Source: Intrasporangium oryzae NRRL B-24470
Lineage (GTDB): Bacteria > Actinomycetota > Actinomycetes > Actinomycetales > Dermatophilaceae
Length of the DNA: 64,000 bases
Assembly (NCBI RefSeq): GCF_000576595.1
Contig: NZ_AWSA01000017.1
Location: forward strand, 31,597 to 95,596
Reading direction: 5' to 3'
Below the pieces are notes generated by a model. It did not search any database. It was not told the origin of the DNA and saw nothing but the letters and a program-made list of their open reading frames with translations. Below, in pieces: positions 36,262-47,218 of this stretch (position 1 is its first letter; each line of letters starts with the position of its first letter). The translations under genes were made by a program, and so were the position numbers.

Positions 36262-37292
36262 TCATCGAGGCCGCGGTCCTGTCGGGCGGCGCCGCACTGC
36301 TCGTCGGCGTCCTCGGCGTCCTCCTCGTGCTCGCCGTCGCCCGCCGGTCGGTGGCCGCCGCGGCGGTCGTCGCACCCCTCGTCGTCGTCGGTGCAGTGGC
36401 CGCGGGTGTCGTCGCCGCGGCTCGGGCCATGTTCATCAACGACCACGACCGCGCCGTCGTGCTCATGGTGGTCGCGACCGCCCTGCCCATCGCCGGCGCG
36501 TTCGGACTCATCATCGCCAGGCAGGTCACGCGGCTGTCGCAGCGCGCCGCCGACGAGCGCGCCGCGAGGGAGCGCGACCGCGAGGTGGAGGCGAGCCGCC
36601 GCGAGCTCGTCGCCTGGGTGTCGCACGACCTGCGCACCCCGCTCGCCGGCATCAGGGCCATGGCTGAGGCCATCGAGGACGGCGTCGCGCCCGCTGACGG
36701 CTCCTACGCCGCACGCATCCGCCGAGAGGCGGACCGGATGGCCGACATGGTGGGCGGGCTGCTCTCGCTCTCCCGGCTCCATGCCGGGGCGCTGCGGCTC
36801 GACCGGGCACCGATGGACCTCGCCGACCTCGTCTCCGACGCGCTCGCCTCGGCCCGAGTCCTCGCCGAGCGGCGCGGGGTCGAGCTCTCCGGCACGGCGC
36901 CCGAGGGCGTCCTGGCCGACATCGACCCGCGGGAGCTCTCCCGCGCCCTGTCCAACCTCGTCACGAACGCCGTGACCCACACGCCGCCCGGCGGACACGT
37001 CGACGTCTCGCTGGCCCGGTCGGACCATACGGCGACGATCAGCGTCGCGGACGAGTGCGGCGGCATCCCCGAGGACCACCTCGCCCGGGTCTTCGAGCCG
37101 GGCTGGCGCGGGACGACGGCGCGGACGCCGGCCGAGGGCGAGGGCGCCGGTCTCGGCCTCGCGGTCGCACAGGGCATCGCCCGGGCCCACGGCGGTGACG
37201 TCACCGTGGCCAACTCGGGGCCCGGCTGCCGGTTCGAGCTGCTGGTCCCCCTGCACGCGCCGTCCGCGGCCAGCCCGGCACCGCGTCGGTGA
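36258..37292 (+). CDS. sensor histidine kinase
   Basis: 344 residues. Three hydrophobic segments near the N-terminus (about 7-27, 34-56, 68-87) with almost no extracytoplasmic loop, so signal sensing is probably within the membrane. A charged helix leads into the dimerisation box WVSHDLRTPLAGI (phospho-His123) and the ATPase domain: N-box NLVTNAVTHTP, GEGAGLGLAV, GGDVTVANSGPG. Pairs with the preceding response regulator. No alternative start exists upstream in frame for over 150 bases, so the GTG at 36258 is secure unless a later codon is used; it has no strong ribosome site, consistent with coupling. Confidence 0.9.
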   Translation: MIIEAAVLSGGAALLVGVLGVLLVLAVARRSVAAAAVVAPLVVVGAVAAGVVAAARAMFINDHDRAVVLMVVATALPIAGAFGLIIARQVTRLSQRAADERAARERDREVEASRRELVAWVSHDLRTPLAGIRAMAEAIEDGVAPADGSYAARIRREADRMADMVGGLLSLSRLHAGALRLDRAPMDLADLVSDALASARVLAERRGVELSGTAPEGVLADIDPRELSRALSNLVTNAVTHTPPGGHVDVSLARSDHTATISVADECGGIPEDHLARVFEPGWRGTTARTPAEGEGAGLGLAVAQGIARAHGGDVTVANSGPGCRFELLVPLHAPSAASPAPRR

Positions 37293-37305
37293 GCGGCGGG
37301 GCCGC
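37293..37305. terminator. short hairpin between convergent kinase and ctaB genes
   Basis: GCGGC-GGG-GCCGC, five-bp stem in a 34-bp gap. Confidence 0.35.
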
Positions 37306-37326
37306 CGCCCGTGCCGAGGAGAGGCC

Positions 37327-38289
37327 TCAGGACAGGCCGGGGAGCGGCAGGTGCCAGATCGGGTCGAGCGCCACGCCGACGAAGAGCACCGTGAGGTAGG
37401 TGATCGAGAAGTGGAAGAGGCGCATCGGCTTGAGGACGTCCTCACCGGCGCCCGCCTTGGCCCGCCCGAGCAGGCGGTGCGCCTCTGCAAGGAACAGGAC
37501 GCCCGAGACGACCGCCGCGACGGTGTAGACCCAGCCGACGTCGCCCACGGGGATGAGGGCGAGGGAGGTCAGGACCATCGCCCAGGAGTAGGCGACGATC
37601 TGCTTGGCGACGACGACGAAGCGCTCGACGACCGGCAACATCGGCACGTGCGCCGTGGCGTAGTCGTCCTTGTAGCGCATCGACAGGGGCCAGTAGTGCG
37701 GCGGCGTCCAGAAGAAGATGACCATGAAGAGGATGAACGCCGACCAGCTCACCGTGCCCGTGACGGCCGACCATCCGATGAGGACCGGCATGCAGCCCGC
37801 GGCGCCACCCCACACGATGTTCTGGGCGGTCCGCCGCTTGAGCAGGAGCGTGTAGCCGAACACGTAGAAGACGAGGGCCGCGAGGGCGAGCCAGGCGCTC
37901 AACCAGTTGACGAGGAGCCCGAGCCACACCGTCGACACGACGGCGAGCGCGGACCCGAACGCGAGGGCCCCCCTCGGCGTGACCGTGCCGGTGACCAGCG
38001 GGCGCTTGCTCGTGCGGTGCATGACCGCGTCGATGTCACGGTCGATGTAGCAGTTGAGCGTGTTGGCGGCGCCCGCGGAGAGCGTGCCGCCGACGAGCGT
38101 GTAGAGGACGAGCAGGAGCGGCGGAACCCCGCCCTCGGCGAGGAACATGACCGGGATGGTCGTGATGAGCAGCAGCTCGATGATCCGCGGCTTCATCAAG
38201 GAGATGTACTGCCCGACGAGGAACCTCAGGCCACTGCCGTCCGGACCGTGCAGCGCTGACAGGTCAGCGCGTGGGTCCACCGTTGTCAC
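37327..38289 (-). CDS. ctaB: protohaem IX farnesyltransferase (haem O synthase)
   Basis: UbiA-family prenyltransferase converting haem B to haem O. Nine hydrophobic helices; Asp motif [20 protein letters not shown] and second Asp region [15 protein letters not shown] start it at GTG 38287-38289 (320 residues), preceded by GAGG; an upstream ATG at 38335-38337 (336 residues) is possible because a -10 hexamer lies nine bases before it. Divergent from the pentose-phosphate operon, as in many actinobacteria. Confidence 0.92.
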   Translation of the reverse strand: MTTVDPRADLSALHGPDGSGLRFLVGQYISLMKPRIIELLLITTIPVMFLAEGGVPPLLLVLYTLVGGTLSAGAANTLNCYIDRDIDAVMHRTSKRPLVTGTVTPRGALAFGSALAVVSTVWLGLLVNWLSAWLALAALVFYVFGYTLLLKRRTAQNIVWGGAAGCMPVLIGWSAVTGTVSWSAFILFMVIFFWTPPHYWPLSMRYKDDYATAHVPMLPVVERFVVVAKQIVAYSWAMVLTSLALIPVGDVGWVYTVAAVVSGVLFLAEAHRLLGRAKAGAGEDVLKPMRLFHFSITYLTVLFVGVALDPIWHLPLPGLS

Positions 38290-38346
38290 TGAAATCCTCG
38301 CTGCTGGTACGTGGCTCCGGCAGGGGGCACGGAGCATTTCGACGCA

Positions 38347-38352
38347 AGTCTA
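38347..38352 (-). promoter_or_regulatory. -10 element of ctaB
   Basis: TAGACT on the minus strand, nine bases before the upstream ATG 38337 and about 57 before the GTG 38289. Confidence 0.4.
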
Positions 38353-38448
38353 GACCGTGTCCCCGACGGCTCGGCACCGCCGGGGGCGCCCGTGCGTCGA
38401 TCGTGCTGGGCACCGCTCGGCGCTGTGTCGCGTGCCACACGCTAGGAC

Positions 38449-38454
38449 TAGGCT
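38449..38454 (+). promoter_or_regulatory. -10 element of the pentose-phosphate operon
   Basis: TAGGCT; predicted start near 38461 gives a 36-base leader with GAAGGAGA (38481-38488) before the tkt GTG. No recognisable -35. Confidence 0.45.
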
Positions 38455-38496
38455 CGTGCCCGTACGCGTTCACCGCTGCTGAAGGAGACTCGATCC

Positions 38497-40818
38497 GTGA
38501 CCAGCACCGCCACCGAGGCGACCAGGCCAACCCGTTCGAGCAAGGCGACGACGAAGGACCTGCTGGCACAGCGGGACCCCAGCCTGCCCATGCCCGTCGC
38601 GAAGAAGGCCGGCTGGTCCGACCTCGACGTGCGCGCCGTCGACACCGTGCGGCTGCTCGCCGCCGACGCGGTCCAGAAGGTGGGCAACGGCCACCCCGGC
38701 ACCGCGATGTCGCTCGCCCCGCTCGCGTACCTGCTCTACCAGAGCGTGATGACCCACGACCCCTCCGACCCGGCATGGCTCGGTCGCGACCGCTTCGTCC
38801 TGTCGTGCGGACACTCGAGCCTCACGCAGTACATCCAGCTCTACCTCTCCGGTTACGGCCTCTCCCTCGACGACCTCAAGGCCCTGCGCACGTGGGGGTC
38901 GCTCACGCCCGGGCACCCCGAGGTCCACCACACGGCCGGCGTAGAGATCACGACCGGGCCGCTCGGGTCGGGCCTCGCCTCCGCCGTCGGGATGGCGATG
39001 GCCCAGCGTCGCCAGCGGGGTCTCCTCGACCCCGACGCCGCTCCCGGTACGAGCCCCTTCGACCACCACGTCTACGTCATCGCCTCCGACGGCGACCTCC
39101 AGGAGGGCGTGGGCCACGAGGCCTGTGCGCTCGCCGGTCACCAGCAGCTCGGCAACCTCACCGTCGTCTACGACGCCAACCAGATCTCGATCGAGGACGA
39201 CACCGACATCGCCTTCAGCGAGGACGTCGCGGCCCGGTTCACGGCATACGGGTGGCACGTCGTCGAGGTCGACTGGCGCAAGAACGCCGACGGGTCGACC
39301 TACGTCGAGGATGTCGACGCTCTCCTTGCCGCGATCCGCTCCGGCGAGAAGATCACCGACCGTCCGACCCTCGTCGTGCTCCACACGATCATCGCGTGGC
39401 CGGCCCCGACGAAGCAGAACACCGGGAAGTCCCACGGCTCCGCGCTCGGTGACGAGGAGATCGCAGCGACCAAGCGGCTCCTCGGCTTCGACCCGCAGAA
39501 GTCGTTCGTCGTCGAGCCCGCGGTCCTCAAGCACGCCCGGGAGGTCGTCAAGCGAGGCAAGGCAGCCCACCGCGCGTGGGACACGGCATACAAGGCGTGG
39601 CGCAAGGCCAACCCCGACCGAGCGGCCCTGCTCGACCGGCTCACCGCCGGCGAAGCTCCCGCGGGCCTCGCCAAGGCGCTCCCGACGTTCCCGGCCGACG
39701 AGAAGGGGCTCGCGACCCGCGCGGCGTCGGGCAAGGTCCTCACCGCCCTGGCCGGCGTGATGCCCGAGCTCTGGGGTGGGTCCGCCGACCTCGCGGAGTC
39801 CAACAACACGACGATGGAGGGCGAGCCGTCCTTCATCCCCACCGCGCGACAGACCGCAGCCTGGAAGGGCAACCCCTACGGCAGGACCCTCCACTTCGGC
39901 ATCCGCGAGAACGGCATGGGGATGATCCTCAACGGCATCGCGCTCGAGGGGCTCACCCGCCCCTACGGCGGCACCTTCCTCGTCTTCTCCGACTACATGC
40001 GTCCCGCCGTGCGACTCGCGGCGCTCCAGCAGCTGCCCGTCACGTACGTGTGGACACACGACTCGATCGGTCTCGGCGAGGACGGCCCGACGCACCAGCC
40101 GGTCGAGCACCTGGCCGCGCTGCGCGCGATCCCGGGCCTCGACGTCATCCGCCCGGCCGACGCCAACGAGACCGCGGCCGCGTGGGGGGAGATCCTTCGC
40201 AAGAGGCAGGGGCCGTCGGCCCTCGCCCTCACCCGTCAGAACGTCCCTACATGGGACCGCAAGACCTACGGCAAGGTCTCGGGCGTCGCCAAGGGCGCCT
40301 ACGTCCTCGTCGAGGAGTCGCGCCCCGGCGACCCGGACGTCGTGCTCGTCGCCACCGGCTCCGAGGTCCAGCTCGCCGTCCAGGCGGCCGAGCGGCTCGA
40401 GAAGAGCAAGGTCTCGACGCGGGTCGTCTCGATGCCCTGCCGCGAGTGGTTCGAGAAGCAGTCGCGCTCCTACCAGGACAAGGTCCTGCCCCCGTCGGTC
40501 CGGGCGCGCGTCAGCGTCGAGGCCGGCGTGTCCATGGGCTGGCACGACATCGTCGGCGACGCCGGACGCACGGTCAGTCTCGAGCACTTCGGCGCCTCGG
40601 CCGACTACCAGACCCTCTTCCGGGAGTTCGGGATCACCGTCGACGCCGTGGTCAAGGCCGCGCGAGACTCGATCAAGGCTGCGGCCGCCGGGGCCCATGC
40701 GCCCGGCATCACCGAGACCAACCCGCGAAAGCGCGACTCGAGCGGTGACACCGACGTGTCGAGTTCCGGCCGTCCCGTGAAGGCCAGCGCGGCGTCCACC
40801 ACGAGCAAGGGGAAGTGA
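38497..40818 (+). CDS. tkt: transketolase
   Basis: Thiamine-diphosphate enzyme of the non-oxidative pentose-phosphate pathway. Visible: [19 protein letters not shown] (substrate region), [21 protein letters not shown], the cofactor motif [19 protein letters not shown] (near 195), and [20 protein letters not shown]. At 773 residues it exceeds the usual 660-700: an extra N-terminal segment of about 35 residues and a Ser/Thr/Lys-rich C-terminal tail (about 733-773). GTG start with AAGGAG ten bases upstream. First gene of tkt-tal-pgi-zwf-opcA-pgl. Confidence 0.95.
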   Translation: MTSTATEATRPTRSSKATTKDLLAQRDPSLPMPVAKKAGWSDLDVRAVDTVRLLAADAVQKVGNGHPGTAMSLAPLAYLLYQSVMTHDPSDPAWLGRDRFVLSCGHSSLTQYIQLYLSGYGLSLDDLKALRTWGSLTPGHPEVHHTAGVEITTGPLGSGLASAVGMAMAQRRQRGLLDPDAAPGTSPFDHHVYVIASDGDLQEGVGHEACALAGHQQLGNLTVVYDANQISIEDDTDIAFSEDVAARFTAYGWHVVEVDWRKNADGSTYVEDVDALLAAIRSGEKITDRPTLVVLHTIIAWPAPTKQNTGKSHGSALGDEEIAATKRLLGFDPQKSFVVEPAVLKHAREVVKRGKAAHRAWDTAYKAWRKANPDRAALLDRLTAGEAPAGLAKALPTFPADEKGLATRAASGKVLTALAGVMPELWGGSADLAESNNTTMEGEPSFIPTARQTAAWKGNPYGRTLHFGIRENGMGMILNGIALEGLTRPYGGTFLVFSDYMRPAVRLAALQQLPVTYVWTHDSIGLGEDGPTHQPVEHLAALRAIPGLDVIRPADANETAAAWGEILRKRQGPSALALTRQNVPTWDRKTYGKVSGVAKGAYVLVEESRPGDPDVVLVATGSEVQLAVQAAERLEKSKVSTRVVSMPCREWFEKQSRSYQDKVLPPSVRARVSVEAGVSMGWHDIVGDAGRTVSLEHFGASADYQTLFREFGITVDAVVKAARDSIKAAAAGAHAPGITETNPRKRDSSGDTDVSSSGRPVKASAASTTSKGK

Positions 40819-40822
40819 ACCC

Positions 40823-41935
40823 ATGAGCAACCCGAACACCCAGGCCCTGTCCGACGCCGGCGTCTCGATCTGGCTCGACGACCTCTCGCGCGAGCTGCTC
40901 GAGACGGGGCGCATCGTCGAGCTCGTCGAGGAGCGCAACGTCGTCGGCCTCACGTCCAACCCGTCGATTTTCCAGGCGGCGATGTCGAAGGGCGACCTCT
41001 ACAACGCCGACCTCGCCGAGCTGACCGAGGCCGGGAAGTCGGTCGAGGAGGTCGTCTTCGAGCTGACGACCTCCGACGTCCGGGAGGCCTGCGACATCTT
41101 CCTGCCGCTCTACCGGTCGACCGGCGGGGTGGACGGCCGGGTCTCGATCGAGGTCGACCCGCGCATCGCCCACGACACCGAGGCGACGAACGAGCAGGCC
41201 AAGCAGCTCCACGCCGCGGTCGACCGTCCCAACGTGCTCATCAAGATCCCGGCCACGAAGGCCGGCCTGCCTGCCATCGCGGCCACGATCGCGGAGGGGA
41301 TCAGCGTCAACGTGACCCTGATCTTCTCCCTCGACCGCTACCGCGCGGTCATGAACGCCTACCTCGACGGACTCGAGAAGGCGCATGCCGCGGGCAAGGA
41401 CCTGTCGACGATCCACTCGGTCGCGTCGTTCTTCGTGTCCCGCGTCGACACGGAAATCGACAAGCGGCTCGACGCCCTCGGCACCGACGACGCGAAGGCC
41501 CTGCGGGGCAAGGCGGGGGTGGCCAACGCGCGCCTCGCCTACCAGGCCTACGAGGAGGTCTTCTCGACGCCTCGCTGGAAGAGCCTTGCCGACGCGGGGG
41601 CGCACCCGCAGCGCCCGCTCTGGGCCTCCACCGGGGTCAAGGACCCGGCCTACCCCGACACGCTGTACGTCACCGAGCTCGTCGCGCCGGGCATCGTCAA
41701 CACGATGCCCGAGAAGACCCTCGACGCGACGGCCGACCACGGCACGGTGACCGGCGACACGATCACCGGTGCGTACGACGAGGCGAGCGCCGTGCTCGAC
41801 GCGCTCGAGGCCCACGGGATCTCGTACAGCGAGGTGGTCGACCTGCTCGAGGTGGAGGGTGTCGACAAGTTCGAGAAGTCCTGGGGCGAGCTGCTCGACG
41901 GCGTCACGACCGAGATGGAGAAGGTCCGGGCATGA
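40823..41935 (+). CDS. tal: transaldolase
   Basis: 370-residue class I aldolase-type enzyme exchanging dihydroxyacetone units between sugar phosphates. Schiff-base Lys141 lies in [19 protein letters not shown] and [15 protein letters not shown] are family segments. It starts four bases after tkt and overlaps pgi by four (ATGA). Confidence 0.95.
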   Translation: MSNPNTQALSDAGVSIWLDDLSRELLETGRIVELVEERNVVGLTSNPSIFQAAMSKGDLYNADLAELTEAGKSVEEVVFELTTSDVREACDIFLPLYRSTGGVDGRVSIEVDPRIAHDTEATNEQAKQLHAAVDRPNVLIKIPATKAGLPAIAATIAEGISVNVTLIFSLDRYRAVMNAYLDGLEKAHAAGKDLSTIHSVASFFVSRVDTEIDKRLDALGTDDAKALRGKAGVANARLAYQAYEEVFSTPRWKSLADAGAHPQRPLWASTGVKDPAYPDTLYVTELVAPGIVNTMPEKTLDATADHGTVTGDTITGAYDEASAVLDALEAHGISYSEVVDLLEVEGVDKFEKSWGELLDGVTTEMEKVRA

Positions 41936-43572
41936 GCTCACTGTCCGTCAGCGCCGCAGGCGCTGCTGCGGACGCGATTGCCCGGCACGTGCCGAACCTC
42001 GTCACCGACGCGGTCGCGAGCCGGCTCCTCGCCCGGGACCCCACGCTGTGGGGTCCCGACGCGGGGGCCGCCACCGCCGACGAACACGTCTCCTGGGTGG
42101 GGCTGCCGCGCACGTCGAGGCCGCTCCTCGGTGAGGTCGCCGCGTTGCGGGACTCCTTCGTCACGCGGGGTCTCGACCACGTCGTCCTCTGCGGGACGGG
42201 TGCGTCCGCTCGCGCGGCAGAGGCCATCTGCGCCGCCGCGGGCGTGGACCTGCTCGTCCTCGACACCGCGGACCCCGACGCCGTCCGGCGCGCCCTCGAC
42301 GACCGGCTCGCACGCACGGTCGTCGTCGTGTCGAGCAGGTCCGGCTCCAGCGTCCAGACCGACGCGCACCTGCGAGCCTACGAGCAGGCGTTCGCGGACG
42401 CGGGGATCGTCCCTGCGGACCGGGTCGTCGTCGTGACGCTCCCCGGCAGCCCGCTCGACCTCGAGTCCCGAGGCAAGGGCTACCGGGTGGTCAACGCCGA
42501 TCCCGCTGTCGGAGGGCGCTACTCGGCCCTCACCGCCTTCGGGCTCGTGCCGGCCGGCCTGGCCGGCGCCGACGTCGCGGCCCTGCTCGACGAGGCCGAG
42601 TCCGTCGCCGACCTCGTCGCCGACGATGACGTGGCCAACCCGGCGTTGCGCCTCGCCGCCGCCCTCGGGGGGACCCACCTGCTGCGCGACACGATCGTCC
42701 TGCTCGACGACGACTCGGGCCTCGGCGGACTGAGCGACTGGGTCGGGGCGCTGCTGCTCGAGTCGCTCGGCGCGAACGGCACGGGCCCGCTGCCGGTCGT
42801 CGTCGAAGGCGGCGACGCACCCGAGCTCGCCCACCTCGACGATGACGCGCTCGTGGCCAGGCTCGTCGCGAGCGACGACGAGACGCCCGCCTCTCACGAC
42901 GAGGTGCGCGTGGGAGGCTCCCTGGGGGCCCAGTTCCTCCTCTGGCAGGCCGCGGCCGCCGTCGCCGGTCGCCTGCTCGGCGCCAGCCCCCTCGACCGGC
43001 CGGACGCCGCGGCGGCCACGACGGTCGGCACCTCACGGCAGGCCGATCCCTCGGGCGCGACCCGGGCAGCGGCCGCCGGCGGGCCGGCATTCGTCGACGC
43101 CGCGATCGAGGTGAACGCGCTCGGCGGCGAGTGGCTCGGCTCGGCGGCGTCGGTCGACGAGGCCGTCAAGAGCCTCCTCGCAGAGCTCGGCGACGTGGAC
43201 CATGTCGCCGTCCTGGCCTATCTCGACCGGCACGGTGATGCCGTGCTGGCAGAGTCCCGCGCCGCGCTCGCGGCACGGGCCGGTCGTCCAGTCGCGTTCG
43301 GCTGGGGACCACGCTTTCCGCACCCCGGTGACCGGCTCCACGAGCGCGGTCCGGCCGACGGTGTCTACATCCAGATCACATCCGCCCCGAAGGAGGACCT
43401 GCCGGTGCCGGGTCGAGAGTTCACGTTCGGCGACGTCATCGCCGCCCAGGCCGGGGCAGACGCGGAGGTCCTGACGGACCGCAGCCGCCCCGTCCTGCGC
43501 CTCCACCTGTCCGACCACGACGCCGGCCTGGCGCAGCTCAGGGCGGCCCTCGTCGCGGGGGCCCGGGCATGA
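41932..43572 (+). CDS. pgi: glucose-6-phosphate isomerase, actinobacterial operon type
   Basis: 546-residue phosphosugar isomerase. Two SIS subdomains: [16 protein letters not shown] with [13 protein letters not shown], and the PGI signature region [15 protein letters not shown] (about 190-204). It is strongly diverged from enterobacterial PGI, as are other copies found inside tal-zwf operons, so a bifunctional or regulatory role cannot be excluded. Interconverts glucose-6-P and fructose-6-P, linking the pathway's non-oxidative product to zwf. Overlaps tal and zwf by four bases each. Confidence 0.88.
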   Translation: MSSLSVSAAGAAADAIARHVPNLVTDAVASRLLARDPTLWGPDAGAATADEHVSWVGLPRTSRPLLGEVAALRDSFVTRGLDHVVLCGTGASARAAEAICAAAGVDLLVLDTADPDAVRRALDDRLARTVVVVSSRSGSSVQTDAHLRAYEQAFADAGIVPADRVVVVTLPGSPLDLESRGKGYRVVNADPAVGGRYSALTAFGLVPAGLAGADVAALLDEAESVADLVADDDVANPALRLAAALGGTHLLRDTIVLLDDDSGLGGLSDWVGALLLESLGANGTGPLPVVVEGGDAPELAHLDDDALVARLVASDDETPASHDEVRVGGSLGAQFLLWQAAAAVAGRLLGASPLDRPDAAAATTVGTSRQADPSGATRAAAAGGPAFVDAAIEVNALGGEWLGSAASVDEAVKSLLAELGDVDHVAVLAYLDRHGDAVLAESRAALAARAGRPVAFGWGPRFPHPGDRLHERGPADGVYIQITSAPKEDLPVPGREFTFGDVIAAQAGADAEVLTDRSRPVLRLHLSDHDAGLAQLRAALVAGARA

Positions 43573-45110
43573 GCCCGGTCCAGGTCGCGCACGGCGTCAA
43601 CCCCCTGCGCGCCCCCACCGACAAGCGACTTCCCCGGATCGCCGGACCCTGCGGCCTCGTCCTCTTCGGCGTCACCGGTGACCTCGCCCGCAAGAAGCTC
43701 ATGCCGGCGATCTACGACCTCGCCAATCGCGGCCTGCTCCCACCGGGCTTCTCGCTCGTCGGTTTCGCACGCCGTGACTGGGCGACCCAGGACTTCGGCC
43801 AGGTCGTCCACGACGCGGTCAAGCAGCACGCACGCACCCCGTTCAGCGAGGATGTCTGGCGCAACCTCTCCGAGGGCTTCCGGTTCGTGCCCGGGACCTT
43901 CGACGACCCCGCCGCCTTCGACCTGCTCGCCAAGACGGTCGACGAGCTCGACACCGACCGCGGGACCGGAGGCAACCACGCCTTCTACCTGTCGATCCCG
44001 CCCGGCTTCTTCGCCCAGGTATGCGAGCAGCTCGAGCGCTGCGGCCTGACCAAGGCCGAGGGCGACAGCTGGCGCCGGGTCATCATCGAGAAGCCGTTCG
44101 GGCACGACCTCAAGAGCGCCCAGGAGCTCAACCACATCGTGGCGAGCGTCTTCCCGGCCGACTCCGTCTTCCGGATCGACCACTACCTCGGCAAGGAGAC
44201 GGTCCAGAACCTCCTTGCGCTGCGCTTCGCCAACCAGCTCTTCGAGCCGGTGTGGAACGCGAACTACGTCGACCACGTGCAGATCACGATGGCCGAGGAC
44301 ATCGGCATCGCGGGGCGAGCCGGCTACTACGACGGCATCGGCGCAGCCCGCGACGTCATCCAGAACCACCTGCTCCAGCTGCTCGCCCTCACCGCGATGG
44401 AGGAGCCGGTGTCCTTCGAGGCCAAGGACCTGCGCGCCGAGAAGGAGAAGGCGCTGTCGGCGGTGCGCCTGCCACAGGACCTCGACCGGGGGTCGGCCCG
44501 CGGCCAGTACGCCCGCGGGTGGCAGGGTGCCGAGGAGGTCGTCGGCTACCTGGAGGAGGACGGGGTCGACCCCAACTCGGCGACGGAGACCTTCGCCGCC
44601 GTGGCCCTCGAGGTCGACACCAGACGGTGGGCCGGGGTGCCGTTCTACCTGCGCGCCGGCAAGCGCCTCGGCAAGCGCGTCACGGAGATCGCCGTCGTCT
44701 TCAAGAAGGCGCCGCACCTGCCCTTTGAGCACACCGCCACGGAGGAGCTGGGCCAGAACGCCATCGTCATCCGGGTCCAGCCCGACGAGGGCGTGACGAT
44801 CCGGTTCGGCTCCAAGGTGCCGGGCAGCCAGATGGAGGTGCGGGACGTGACGATGGACTTCGGCTACGGTTCGTCGTTCACCGAGGCCTCCCCCGAGGCG
44901 TACGAGCGGCTCATCCTCGACGTCCTCCTCGGTGACCCACCGCTCTTCCCCCGGCACGAGGAGGTCGAGCTGTCCTGGCGGATCCTCGACCCGCTCATCC
45001 AGCACTGGGCCCGGAGCGGCAGGCCGGACCAGTACACCGCCGGTACGTGGGGGCCGGCGTCGGCCGACGCGATGCTGGCGCGTGACGGACGCACCTGGAG
45101 GATGCCGTGA
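43569..45110 (+). CDS. zwf: glucose-6-phosphate 1-dehydrogenase
   Basis: 513 residues, the normal size. Coenzyme motif GVTGDLARKKLMPA near residue 35 and the active-site signature RIDHYLGKE (near 201) are intact. Makes 6-phosphogluconolactone and NADPH, the entry to the oxidative pentose-phosphate pathway. Followed by opcA, which is required for assembly or full activity of the enzyme in actinobacteria and cyanobacteria. Overlaps pgi and opcA by four bases. Confidence 0.96.
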   Translation: MSPVQVAHGVNPLRAPTDKRLPRIAGPCGLVLFGVTGDLARKKLMPAIYDLANRGLLPPGFSLVGFARRDWATQDFGQVVHDAVKQHARTPFSEDVWRNLSEGFRFVPGTFDDPAAFDLLAKTVDELDTDRGTGGNHAFYLSIPPGFFAQVCEQLERCGLTKAEGDSWRRVIIEKPFGHDLKSAQELNHIVASVFPADSVFRIDHYLGKETVQNLLALRFANQLFEPVWNANYVDHVQITMAEDIGIAGRAGYYDGIGAARDVIQNHLLQLLALTAMEEPVSFEAKDLRAEKEKALSAVRLPQDLDRGSARGQYARGWQGAEEVVGYLEEDGVDPNSATETFAAVALEVDTRRWAGVPFYLRAGKRLGKRVTEIAVVFKKAPHLPFEHTATEELGQNAIVIRVQPDEGVTIRFGSKVPGSQMEVRDVTMDFGYGSSFTEASPEAYERLILDVLLGDPPLFPRHEEVELSWRILDPLIQHWARSGRPDQYTAGTWGPASADAMLARDGRTWRMP

Positions 45111-46423
45111 TCAGGGACCTGACCGACACGACGACGACGGGGATCAGCAAGACGCTGGTCCGGCTGCGCAACGAGGTCGGCGCCATGGCGCTCGGCCGGG
45201 TTCTCACCCTCGTCGTCGTCGTCGACGACACCGACGCGTCGGAGGCGATCGACGTCGCGAACCACGCGAGCCGTCAGCATCCCTGCCGGATCATCGTCGT
45301 CATCCCCGGGGATCGCCGTGGTCGCAACCGCCTCGACGCCCAGATCCGCCTCGGGGGCGACGCCGGGGCGAGCGAGATCGTCGTGCTGCGCCTCTATGGC
45401 GCCCTCGCCAACCACGGACCGAGCGTCGTGGTGCCGCTGCTCCTGCCTGACTCCCCCATCGTCGCGTGGTGGCCCGGTGAGGCCCCCGACGACGTGGCCA
45501 AGGACCCCATCGGAGCGATGGCCCAGCGTCGCATCACCGACGCGGCCGAGCATCGCAACCCGCGGCTCATGCTCAAGAAGCGTGCGGCGACCTACGCCCC
45601 GGGCGACACCGACCTCGCCTGGACGCGGATCACCCACTGGCGCGGGCTGCTCGCCGCCGCGCTCGACCAGCCTCCGTACGAGTCGATCACCGGGGCGGTC
45701 GTCAGCGGCGCCCCCGACTCACCGTCGTCGGACCTGCTCGCTGCCTGGCTCGCCCAGCGCCTCAAGGTCCCGGTCCGACGCGCGTCGACACCGCGCGGAT
45801 CGGGCATCACCTCCGTCCGGCTCGAGCGTCCGAGTGGCCCGGTCGACCTCGTCCGGCCCGGAGACGTGGTCGCGACGTTGTCGCAGTTCGGCCAGCCGGA
45901 CCGCCGGATCAGTCTCCCGCGTCGAGAGCTGCCGGAGTGCCTCGCCGACGAGCTGCGACGCCTCGACCCCGACGAGTCGTACGAGGCCGCGCTCCTGCAC
46001 GGCCTCGACAAGCTCGGACCGGCGCGTCTCTCGGCTGCCGCTGCCGCAAAGGCGGGCAAGGCGCCCGACATCGAGCAGTCGCGCAGGCTGGCGGCCCGGC
46101 TCGGCCGTGACGACTCCGCACAGGAGGCGTCTGCGATGATCACGGCGCCACCGGCGCCGGAGCACGCCGACACCGGCCAGGTCCACGCCGCCACCGTGCG
46201 CAAGCTCGCGGGGAAGCGGACTCCGCGTGAGAAGGAGACTGCGGCCGCCCGCGCAGCCGCCAAGAAGGCCGCCGCGAGCAAGGCGACATCAAGGGCCACC
46301 ACGAAGGCAACGACGGGGGCCACCACGAAGACGGCGACATCGAAGGCCGCGAAGACGACGTCGAGGGCAACGAAGAAGGCGGCCACGAAGAAGGCGGCCG
46401 CGTCCGGTGGGGGTGACTCGTGA
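45107..46423 (+). CDS. opcA: OpcA, glucose-6-phosphate dehydrogenase assembly protein, with histone-like tail
   Basis: 438 residues. The first 300 or so match OpcA (VVVVDDTDASEAIDVAN, HPCRIIVVIPGDR, LLLPDSPIVAWWPGEAPDDV, ARITHWRGLL-type region), the allosteric partner of Zwf. From about residue 374 to the end the chain is a Lys/Ala/Thr repeat (KKAAASKATSRATTKATT and similar), like the C-terminus of histone H1 or mycobacterial Hup; this tail is not part of the usual OpcA. GTG start overlaps zwf. Confidence 0.9.
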   Translation: MIRDLTDTTTTGISKTLVRLRNEVGAMALGRVLTLVVVVDDTDASEAIDVANHASRQHPCRIIVVIPGDRRGRNRLDAQIRLGGDAGASEIVVLRLYGALANHGPSVVVPLLLPDSPIVAWWPGEAPDDVAKDPIGAMAQRRITDAAEHRNPRLMLKKRAATYAPGDTDLAWTRITHWRGLLAAALDQPPYESITGAVVSGAPDSPSSDLLAAWLAQRLKVPVRRASTPRGSGITSVRLERPSGPVDLVRPGDVVATLSQFGQPDRRISLPRRELPECLADELRRLDPDESYEAALLHGLDKLGPARLSAAAAAKAGKAPDIEQSRRLAARLGRDDSAQEASAMITAPPAPEHADTGQVHAATVRKLAGKRTPREKETAAARAAAKKAAASKATSRATTKATTGATTKTATSKAAKTTSRATKKAATKKAAASGGGDS

Positions 46424-47175
46424 GCTCCGCGCCCTCCGTCGTCGTCCACCCGGACAAGCAGTCCCTCGCGGATGCCGCGGCCGCGCGTCTCGTCACCGCT
46501 CTCGTCGACGCCCAGGCGGCGCGGGGCGAGGCCCACGTTGCGCTGACCGGAGGGTCGATGGGCTCGGCGATCATCGCCTCGCTCTGTGAGGTCCCGGGGC
46601 GCTCGGCCGTCGACTGGTCACGGGTCAACGTCTGGTGGGGCGACGAGCGCTACCTCCCAGCCGGAGACGCAGACCGCAACGACACCCAGAACGACGCTGC
46701 CGGGTTGGCCTCGCTCGGTCTCGACGCGACGCGCATCCATCGGGTCGCCGGCCCCGACACGTCCGACTCCGCGGAGGACAGCGCCGAGGCGTATGCCGCC
46801 GAGCTGCGTGAGCACGGTGCCGCCGCCTTCGACGTCGTCCTCCTCGGCGTCGGGCCCGACGGCCACGTCGCCTCGCTCTTCCCGCACCACCCGGCGCAAC
46901 GCACGACGGGGACCCCGGCCGTGGCGGTGCATGACTCCCCCAAGCCACCGCCGGACCGGGTCTCGCTCACGTTCGAGTGCCTCGACCGGGCCCTCGAGGT
47001 GTGGTTCCTCGTCGCCGGGGCCGACAAGGCGGTCGCTGTGGGCGCCGCGCTCGCCTCGGGGGCGGACCGCTGGGACGTGCCGGCCGCTGGTCCCAGGGGC
47101 AGCATCGCCACCCGCTGGCTCATCGACGCCGACGCCGCGACGGCAGTGACTGGGACCGAGCCCCGGCACGACTGA
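46420..47175 (+). CDS. pgl: 6-phosphogluconolactonase
   Basis: 251 residues, NagB-like fold. Segments ALTGGSMGSAI, VNVWWGDERYLPAGDADRND and LLGVGPDGHVASLFPHHPA match the family. Hydrolyses the Zwf product. GTG start overlaps opcA by four bases. Last gene of the operon; a very strong hairpin follows. Confidence 0.94.
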   Translation: MSSAPSVVVHPDKQSLADAAAARLVTALVDAQAARGEAHVALTGGSMGSAIIASLCEVPGRSAVDWSRVNVWWGDERYLPAGDADRNDTQNDAAGLASLGLDATRIHRVAGPDTSDSAEDSAEAYAAELREHGAAAFDVVLLGVGPDGHVASLFPHHPAQRTTGTPAVAVHDSPKPPPDRVSLTFECLDRALEVWFLVAGADKAVAVGAALASGADRWDVPAAGPRGSIATRWLIDADAATAVTGTEPRHD

Positions 47176-47218
47176 GCCCGAGCGCCGACCCGGCCCGGCG
47201 GCATACGGACGCCGAGCA

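Noticed and set aside
41932..43572. Suspected frameshift or decayed pgi
   Set aside because: The frame is intact throughout and keeps the PGI signature; divergence is typical for operon-encoded actinobacterial copies.
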